Shown here in pieces: positions 59,150 to 64,000 of a stretch of 64,000 bases of DNA. The stretch is taken from positions 25,401 to 89,400 of the forward strand of contig NZ_LMUI01000013.1 in NCBI RefSeq assembly GCF_009765995.1. Direction: 5' to 3'. The number at the start of each line of letters is the position of its first letter. Position 1 is the first letter of the stretch. This DNA comes from Methylocapsa sp. S129. Lineage in GTDB: Bacteria > Pseudomonadota > Alphaproteobacteria > Rhizobiales > Beijerinckiaceae. The notes beneath the pieces were generated by a model that worked only from the letters and a program-made list of their open reading frames with translations, searched no databases and had not been told where the DNA came from. The translations under genes and the position numbers were made by a program.

Positions 59150-59256
59150 TCGCCGTCGCCCATTCCCTCCTCGGCTGCTCGGGCCGGATGACGACGGCGA
59201 TCGCCGCGATCGGGCGAGGGGAGACGGGCGTGCCGTTCGGGCTGGAGGTCGCGTAA
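59150..59256 (+). pseudogene. Degenerate duplicate of the phosphatase gene 3' end
   Basis: This stretch repeats the last part of the gene ending at 59036: the same run from GCCGTCGCC and ATTCC through CTCGGGCCGGATGAC to GTGCCGTT-GGGCTGGAGGT and a stop, with several substitutions and short deletions. It has no start and cannot encode the P-loop. It lies between the phosphatase gene and the DpnI-like cassette, marking recombination at this boundary. Confidence 0.8.
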
Positions 59257-59296
59257 GCGCTAACAGCAGCCGCCCGGCGCTGAGCGGGGGCGCCGA

Positions 59297-60061
59297 CTAA
59301 AGCAATCTGTACCGGCCTCGACCCAGAAATACGAGATAGCCGCGATCCCGCAGGACCTGTAGTTGCTGGCGGATTTTCTGGCGAACATGCTGATTCATTG
59401 GATACAAGCCACTAAGGCGGGACTCGAAAGCGTAAACATCGTCAAGGCTGAAGTCCTTGGCATGTATAGCTTCAACACACCTCAGTACGTTGAGAAGCCA
59501 TCCTCGCGATGTGGCGGTTTCCTCGCGCAAGAATAAAGATTTCTGCCATTGTTCCAGCACGTTGTGCCGGTCGAGCACCACACCATCGCGCACGATGTGT
59601 ATTTTTCCCGCCTCAGGCAAATTGGATAGGAGGATATTGCAGCCGATCCAACCTGCTCGGCGCGCCCCATCTCGGAGGGGTTTTCGCTTTTCGATTATTT
59701 CGACGACGAAGAAATGCTTAGGGACCACAAAAAAATTATTCACGCCGAGCTTTGGAATGTAATTTAGCAGCATCAGATTCGGATTGTTCTCGGCCGCGAG
59801 CCGCTCGCACATCTTATGGTATGCGCCGTCGACCACCTTTGAGCCAAATTTTGATTTTTGGCTCTTCAATTCGAATTCTTCATTGCAGTTCTTGCAATGC
59901 AAATCTGCGACCGGACGGTTATTCGGAAACTGCGACAACTCGGCATGTCCGCAGTTTGGACAGAAAGCTTGCTTGGTAGCCCACGCCTCAGTCAAAATCC
60001 GAGCGGTTTGCGAGCCAGAATCATAAGGCGCTTGCGCGGATTCTTCGAAGCCCAATTTCAA
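59297..60061 (-). CDS. dpnI: DpnI-like type IIM restriction endonuclease (cuts methylated GATC)
   Basis: This 254-residue protein matches DpnI along its length. The N-terminal domain has a zinc site (CPNC at 34-37, CKNC at 56-59) and the PD-(D/E)XK residues Asp53 (RPVAD), Glu64 and Lys66 (EFELK), numbered as in DpnI. Later blocks also match: DGAYHKM, NNPNLMLLNY, RRAGWIGCNI and, in the C-terminal winged-helix domain that reads the methyl group, SRGWLLNVL and VRQKIRQQLQVLRDRGYL. DpnI cleaves only G(m6A)TC. The start is TTG 60061, overlapping the upstream gene (TTGA). No methylase is adjacent, as expected for such an enzyme. AT-rich patches and unusual codons suggest transfer. Confidence 0.93.
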   Translation of the reverse strand: MKLGFEESAQAPYDSGSQTARILTEAWATKQAFCPNCGHAELSQFPNNRPVADLHCKNCNEEFELKSQKSKFGSKVVDGAYHKMCERLAAENNPNLMLLNYIPKLGVNNFFVVPKHFFVVEIIEKRKPLRDGARRAGWIGCNILLSNLPEAGKIHIVRDGVVLDRHNVLEQWQKSLFLREETATSRGWLLNVLRCVEAIHAKDFSLDDVYAFESRLSGLYPMNQHVRQKIRQQLQVLRDRGYLVFLGRGRYRLL

Positions 60062-60297
60062 AATATTCGTCCGCCTCCGTTTGCGCCGAACGAATCAACA
60101 GCCGCCGACGACCGCGCTTTCATCCTGTCGATCTTGATCGCATCCAGACTCGCGATGCCACCGCAATCGTCACAAAAGCCGGCTTGGAAAACGGTCGCAA
60201 GCTCCCATGACTGGGTCTCGACATCCCATGTCGCCCAGGCATCGCGCCGGACATTTTCGGAACCGCAAATGGAGCAGACGTATTTGTAGATGGTCAT
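60058..60297 (-). CDS. Small zinc-ribbon protein, partner gene of the DpnI-like enzyme
   Basis: This 79-residue protein has two cysteine pairs, CSIC (about residues 8-11) and CDDC (about 42-45), that would form a zinc ribbon, with DAWATWDVETQSWEL between them and a basic tail. The start is ATG 60297. Its stop overlaps the TTG of the endonuclease gene, so the two are translated together. It is not similar to pneumococcal DpnD as far as I can judge. A role in controlling or assisting the nuclease is inferred from coupling only. Confidence 0.75.
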   Translation of the reverse strand: MTIYKYVCSICGSENVRRDAWATWDVETQSWELATVFQAGFCDDCGGIASLDAIKIDRMKARSSAAVDSFGANGGGRIF

Positions 60298-60571
60298 GGG
60301 TTGCGATCGCCTCTTCGCTCGACCTTGACATACTCTCGCATAATTTCGGTTCGCCGGTCAGCCGTAATGTCTTGGGCGCTAAGCGGCTGCACAGGTCCGC
60401 TCACTTCTCCATGACGAACAAGCCGCCGCCGTGACGCGCCCTTTAAGGTTGGTCTTTAGCGGTAGCCAAACCGGCGAATCATCACGGCTTTTCAACTCTC
60501 GCCGCTCTCCGCGCCCTTGTTACTCGCACCAACATCTGATCGAATGCCCCAACCACCGGAGGAGACGAGTC

Positions 60572-60712
60572 ATGGCTAAAGGGCAGATGCGCAGCAACAA
60601 AGAAGCCAAGAAGCCGAAGAAGGACAAATTGAAAGCTTCGGCGCCTGCTACCACGGCGGCGGGTTTTACGAAGGCGGGGCAGCCTGCCGGATCGCCGTCC
60701 AAGAAGAAGTGA
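60572..60712 (+). CDS. Small lysine-rich conserved protein
   Basis: This 46-residue protein starts MAKGQMRSNKEAKKPKKDK and ends in a lysine tail after an Ala/Gly/Pro-rich centre. Very similar short proteins with the MAKGQxRSNxExKKPK start occur in many proteobacteria, from memory. The start ATG 60572 has GGAGGAGACGAG at good spacing; the frame upstream to 60431 is not supported. It is highly basic and may bind nucleic acid, which is only a guess. Confidence 0.8.
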   Translation: MAKGQMRSNKEAKKPKKDKLKASAPATTAAGFTKAGQPAGSPSKKK

Positions 60713-60740
60713 TTTTCTCGTTCGCGATGGGCGCATGCCG

Positions 60741-60912
60741 TCATTGCGAGCGGAGCGAAGCAATCCAGAGGTCGAGACGGTTGCCGGATTGGGCGCATGA
60801 GGTATTGCGCCCTCCCGATATGATAAGCCTCCGTTCGAAGCGGAGTGGGATGTTTATGTTCTGACTTGCAACCTCCTCGACCTCTGGATTGCTTCGCTCC
60901 GCTCGCAATGAC
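60741..60912. repeat. Inverted-repeat element, copy 2
   Basis: Arms at 60741-60770 and 60883-60912 are reverse complements and match the arms at 7470-7592; the 112-base centre is unrelated to that of copy 1. The remaining part of this 365-base gap (60913-61077) should hold the promoter of the desaturase gene; no clear -35/-10 pair was recognised. Confidence 0.88.
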
Positions 60913-61077
60913 GGCGCGAGATTCCCTTCGCAATAACGACGACCTCACCGCCGCCCGTCGCAATTGCGCCGCACGAATCCTCTATAAGCGCTCGCGAAAA
61001 TTGCGGCTTTCGGGTTTCGTTTCTCTTGCGGTTGGCTTGAGGCGGTCGCAAAAGCTCGATCCGACGGTGCTTCGACG

Positions 61078-62145
61078 ATGTCATACGGCGACCAGGATTC
61101 CTCCAAAAATATACCCCTCGATGTTCAGGGCCTGCGCGGGCGCCTGATCCGATATCGCGACCCCTCGCTTCGGCGCAGCCTGACCGAAATCGCGATCACC
61201 GCCGTTCCGCTGATCGGCCTATGGGCGGCGATGTGGGCGCTGCTGCATGTCAGCTATTGGCTGAGCCTGATGCTGGCGGTGCCCGCCGCCGGGTTTCTCG
61301 TGCGCCTGTTCATGATCCAGCATGATTGCAGCCACGGCGCCTTCTTCCGCCATCGCGCGATCAACGACTGGGTCGGGCGCGTGATCGGCGTCGCGACGCT
61401 GACGCCTTACGACTATTGGAAGCGCACGCATGCGGCGCATCATGCGAGTTCAGGCAATCTCGACCGGCGCGGCATTGGCGACGTCTCCACCGTGACGGTG
61501 CGCGAATATCTCGCGATGAGCTGGCGCGGGCGGCTCGGCTATCGCCTCTATCGCCATCCCGCCGTGATGTTCGGCCTGGGGCCGGCCTATCTCTTCCTCC
61601 TGCAGCACCGGGCGCCGTTCGGACTGATGCGCGGCGCGGGCTGGAGCCCGTGGATCAGCACGATGGCGACCAATGCGGGGATCGCCTCGGTCGCCGCGCT
61701 CCTCGTCTGGCTGATCGGCATCGGCCCGTTTCTCGCCATTCACCTGCCGATCGCGGTGCTCGCCGCCTCGATCGGCGTCTGGCTGTTTTATGTGCAGCAC
61801 CAGTTTGAAGACACGGCATGGGCGCATGAGCCCATCTGGTCGCAACCCGAAGCCGCCTTGCATGGGTCTTCGCATTACGACTTGCCGCTTGTGCTGCGCT
61901 GGTTCACCGCCAATATCGGCGTCCACCATGTCCATCATCTGAACAGCCGCATTCCCTATTATCGGCTCGGCGAAGTCCTGCGCAATCATCCCGAGCTTTC
62001 GGGCGTCGGCCGGCTGACTCTCTGGCAAAGCCTGCGCTGCATCCGCTTCGCGCTTTGGGACGAAAGCGCGAGCCGCCTCGTCTCTTTCAGCGCCCTGCGA
62101 AAGCGGAAGAAGATCCAGCCCGCGACGACCGAACTTGCGGCGTAA
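61078..62145 (+). CDS. Fatty acid desaturase (membrane, three histidine boxes)
   Basis: This 355-residue di-iron membrane enzyme introduces a double bond into acyl chains. The three histidine boxes are HDCSH (about residues 83-87), HAAHH (about 119-123) and HHVHH in GVHHVHHLNSR. Hydrophobic pairs flank them (residues 40-75 and 195-240). The box spacing and the PYDYWKRTHAAHH context match omega-6/delta-12-type desaturases in bacteria. The start is ATG 61078. It is a single gene converging on the GltB-like gene. Confidence 0.92.
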   Translation: MSYGDQDSSKNIPLDVQGLRGRLIRYRDPSLRRSLTEIAITAVPLIGLWAAMWALLHVSYWLSLMLAVPAAGFLVRLFMIQHDCSHGAFFRHRAINDWVGRVIGVATLTPYDYWKRTHAAHHASSGNLDRRGIGDVSTVTVREYLAMSWRGRLGYRLYRHPAVMFGLGPAYLFLLQHRAPFGLMRGAGWSPWISTMATNAGIASVAALLVWLIGIGPFLAIHLPIAVLAASIGVWLFYVQHQFEDTAWAHEPIWSQPEAALHGSSHYDLPLVLRWFTANIGVHHVHHLNSRIPYYRLGEVLRNHPELSGVGRLTLWQSLRCIRFALWDESASRLVSFSALRKRKKIQPATTELAA

Positions 62146-62207
62146 GAATAAGACAACCGTTTAAAAGGATTATCCGCCGGTCGCGCAAACGCGCGGGCCT
62201 TGCCGCC

Positions 62208-63839
62208 CTACATCGCCACCCGGAATGAATCGACGCTCGCCATATTCCACGCCTTGCGCAAACTCTCGTCGCGCGCGCCGGCGACGAGTTCGCCTTTCTC
62301 GACGCTCGGATAGATCTCCGCGAAAGTCGTGACTTCGCGCACATTGATCCGGCGCCAGAAGTGAACGGGGTGAAAGTCGCTGGGATGATCGAGCCCGGCG
62401 GCGGCGGTCAGTTCCGCCAGCGCATGGATCGTCGAGCGATGAAAATTATGCACGCGCTCGGATTTGTCGGGCACGACGAGGGCGCGGCTGCGCGTCGGAT
62501 CCTGGGTCGCGACGCCGGTCGGGCAGCGGTCGGTATGGCAGCTCAGCGACTGGATGCAGCCGAGCGAAAACATGAAGCCGCGCGCCGAATTGCACCAATC
62601 GGCGCCGAGCGCCATCGCGCGCGCGATGTCGAAAGCGGTGATGATCTTGCCGGCGACGCCGATGCGGATGCGATCGCGGGCGCCGATGCCCACAAGCGCA
62701 TTATGCACGAAGACAAGGCCCTCGCGCATCGGCATGCCGAGGTGATCCATGAATTCGAGCGGCGCGGCCCCGGTGCCGCCTTCCTTGCCGTCGACGACGA
62801 TAAAATCGGGATAGGTCTTGGTCTCCAGCATCGCCTTGCAGATCGCCAGAAATTCCCAGGAATGGCCCAGGCAGAGTTTGAAACCGACCGGCTTGCCCAG
62901 AGACAGCCGCCGCAATTTCGCGATGAAGCCCATCATCTCGGTCGGCGTCGAAAATGCCGAATGGCTCGCGGGCGAAAGACAATCCTTGCCTTCCTCGACG
63001 CCCCGGATCGTCGCGATCTCGGCCGTGACCTTGGCGCCCGGCAAAACGCCGCCATGGCCGGGCTTGGCGCCCTGGCTCAGTTTGATTTCGATCATCTTGA
63101 TCTGATCGTTGGCCGCGACCTCAGCAAATTTGTCCGGATTGAAGGACCCGTCGGGGTTGCGACAACCAAAATAGCCCGAGCCGATCTCCCAGATGATGTC
63201 GCCGCCATTTTCCTTGTGATAGGGGCTGAAGCCGCCCTCGCCGGTGTCATGGGCGAAGCCGCCTTTTTTCGCGCCGGCGTTCAGGGCGCGGATGGCGTTG
63301 GCGCTCAGCGAGCCAAAGCTCATCGCCGAAATATTGAGCACCGAAATCGAATAAGGCCGCAGACAGTCGGGCCCGCCGACGCTGACGCGAAAAGATTCGG
63401 TTGCGACGGGCCTGGGCGCGATCGAATGCTGGAGCCATTCATAGCCCGGCGCGTAAATGTCGAATTGCGTGCCGAACGGCCGTTTGTCGAGCGCCAGTTT
63501 GGCGCGCTGGTAAACGACCGCGCGCCGGTCGCGCGGAAACGGCAATCCGTCCTTTTCGCTCTCGAAGAAATATTGCCGGATTTCTGGGCGAATTTCCTCA
63601 AGCAGGAAGCGCAGATGCGCCGAGATCGGATAATTGCGCAGGATCGAATGATGCGTCTGCAGAAGGTCGCGCACGCCGAGCAGCGAAAGTCCGACAAAAA
63701 CGAGGAGAGCTAAGCCAAGCGGAACATCCCATCTCCGCAGCATCGATCCGCCAATGACGATCGACAGCGCGACGGCGGCGAGAACGCACAGCGTCAGCAC
63801 GATGAAACGATGCGTGAACGCCAAAGTCAGAACGCGCAA
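62208..63839 (-). CDS. FMN-binding glutamate synthase family protein, membrane-anchored
   Basis: This 543-residue protein has two N-terminal membrane helices (about 8-55) and a cytoplasmic GltB FMN-binding alpha/beta barrel: MSFGSLSANAIRALNAGAKKGG, GGDIIWEIGSGYFG, KLSQGAKPGHGGVLPG-type block, DGKEGGTGAAPLEF and SLGCIQSLSCHTDRCPTGVA, carrying the 3Fe-4S cysteines. It lacks the glutaminase and C-terminal domains of true glutamate synthase, so its substrate is unknown. The start is TTG 63839 after GGGGGGA. Confidence 0.9.
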   Translation of the reverse strand: MRVLTLAFTHRFIVLTLCVLAAVALSIVIGGSMLRRWDVPLGLALLVFVGLSLLGVRDLLQTHHSILRNYPISAHLRFLLEEIRPEIRQYFFESEKDGLPFPRDRRAVVYQRAKLALDKRPFGTQFDIYAPGYEWLQHSIAPRPVATESFRVSVGGPDCLRPYSISVLNISAMSFGSLSANAIRALNAGAKKGGFAHDTGEGGFSPYHKENGGDIIWEIGSGYFGCRNPDGSFNPDKFAEVAANDQIKMIEIKLSQGAKPGHGGVLPGAKVTAEIATIRGVEEGKDCLSPASHSAFSTPTEMMGFIAKLRRLSLGKPVGFKLCLGHSWEFLAICKAMLETKTYPDFIVVDGKEGGTGAAPLEFMDHLGMPMREGLVFVHNALVGIGARDRIRIGVAGKIITAFDIARAMALGADWCNSARGFMFSLGCIQSLSCHTDRCPTGVATQDPTRSRALVVPDKSERVHNFHRSTIHALAELTAAAGLDHPSDFHPVHFWRRINVREVTTFAEIYPSVEKGELVAGARDESLRKAWNMASVDSFRVAM

Positions 63840-63967
63840 TCAATCCCCCCTCAGCGCGAAGCGCCGCCAGTCCCTTATATCGTCGACTCGACAAGCCCGT
63901 GACGCAGCGATGAGACTATCTCTTTCGCCTCAATTGCAAAAGGCGTGCGGCCCATCGTATTTGGCGC

Positions 63968-63990
63968 TCTTCCCCCCTTGCGGGGGAAGA
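63968..63990. repeat. GC-rich hairpin at right edge
   Basis: TCTTCCCCC (63968-63976) pairs with GGGGGAAGA (63982-63990) around CTTGC. It belongs to the same short hairpin type as 28182-28201 and may be the left arm of a larger repeat continuing past the window. Bases 63840-63967 hold no supported gene; they are upstream of the GltB-like gene. Confidence 0.6.
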
Positions 63991-64000
63991 TATCACGCGG

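Noticed and set aside
60325-60345. TTGACA near 60326 as a promoter for the small basic protein gene
   Set aside because: The only AT-rich hexamer after it is about ten bases away, too close for a sigma-70 -10 element.

Overview
The window is high-GC, densely coded DNA with short intergenic gaps and many ATGA or TGATG start/stop overlaps. Codon use, the gene families present (DUF6867 beside a liv operon, XdhC/CoxI pairs, DgoR-like GntR regulators) and the palindromic repeats point to an alphaproteobacterium of the Hyphomicrobiales. A Beijerinckiaceae or Bradyrhizobium-like relative is plausible, but there is no rRNA or other marker gene to fix the genus. No tRNA, rRNA, complete insertion sequence, integrase or CRISPR array was seen.

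Layout. (1) 1-7439: a sugar module. A CUT1-type ABC importer and a GH51 arabinofuranosidase running off the left edge lie opposite a DgoR-like GntR regulator and a FAD-linked oxidase. (2) 7604-9899: a two-subunit aconitase-X enzyme, then a HigBA-like toxin-antitoxin pair with a long palindrome over the toxin start. (3) 9943-19667: one long minus-strand cluster for hydroxyquinol-type aromatic catabolism: AraC regulator, maleylacetate reductase, Tat-type binding protein, LivG/F/H/M-like ABC importer, TfdB-like flavin hydroxylase and intradiol dioxygenase. (4) 19827-27016: mixed housekeeping, including a pirin, the pseudouridine kinase/glycosidase pair, an SDR, a phosphoesterase, a NUDIX protein and an orphan SecD-P1-like protein. 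(5) 27395-36056: three tandem paralogous membrane proteins converging on a DUF4129-DUF4350-MoxR-DUF58-SpoIIM/DUF95-RDD operon. (6) 36294-47858: a form II carbon-monoxide-dehydrogenase-type molybdenum hydroxylase cluster (coxG, S, L, M, D, E) with molybdenum-cofactor and maturation genes (XdhC pair, MoeA-like, MocA-like) and a CDGSH protein. (7) 48337-54029: a second branched-chain amino acid ABC operon with an excellent sigma-54 promoter, a DUF6867 gene, its binding protein and a clear terminator. (8) 54073-56324: small proteins and CcdA. (9) 56438-59036: a probable DNA-repair/nucleotide operon: an SRAP/YedK-like protein in which catalytic Cys2 is proline, TagA, an HD hydrolase and a Cys-phosphatase. 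(10) 59297-60297: a two-gene cassette encoding a close DpnI homologue, which cuts only adenine-methylated GATC, and a zinc-ribbon protein. (11) 60572-63839: a small basic protein, a fatty acid desaturase and a membrane-anchored GltB-like flavoprotein.

The strongest leads are the DpnI-like cassette beside a partly duplicated phosphatase 3' end, the Cys2-to-Pro SRAP protein encoded next to a DNA glycosylase, the sigma-54 promoter, and the triplicated membrane proteins facing the MoxR/DUF58 operon. Function calls rest on motif recognition by eye. No database search was run.
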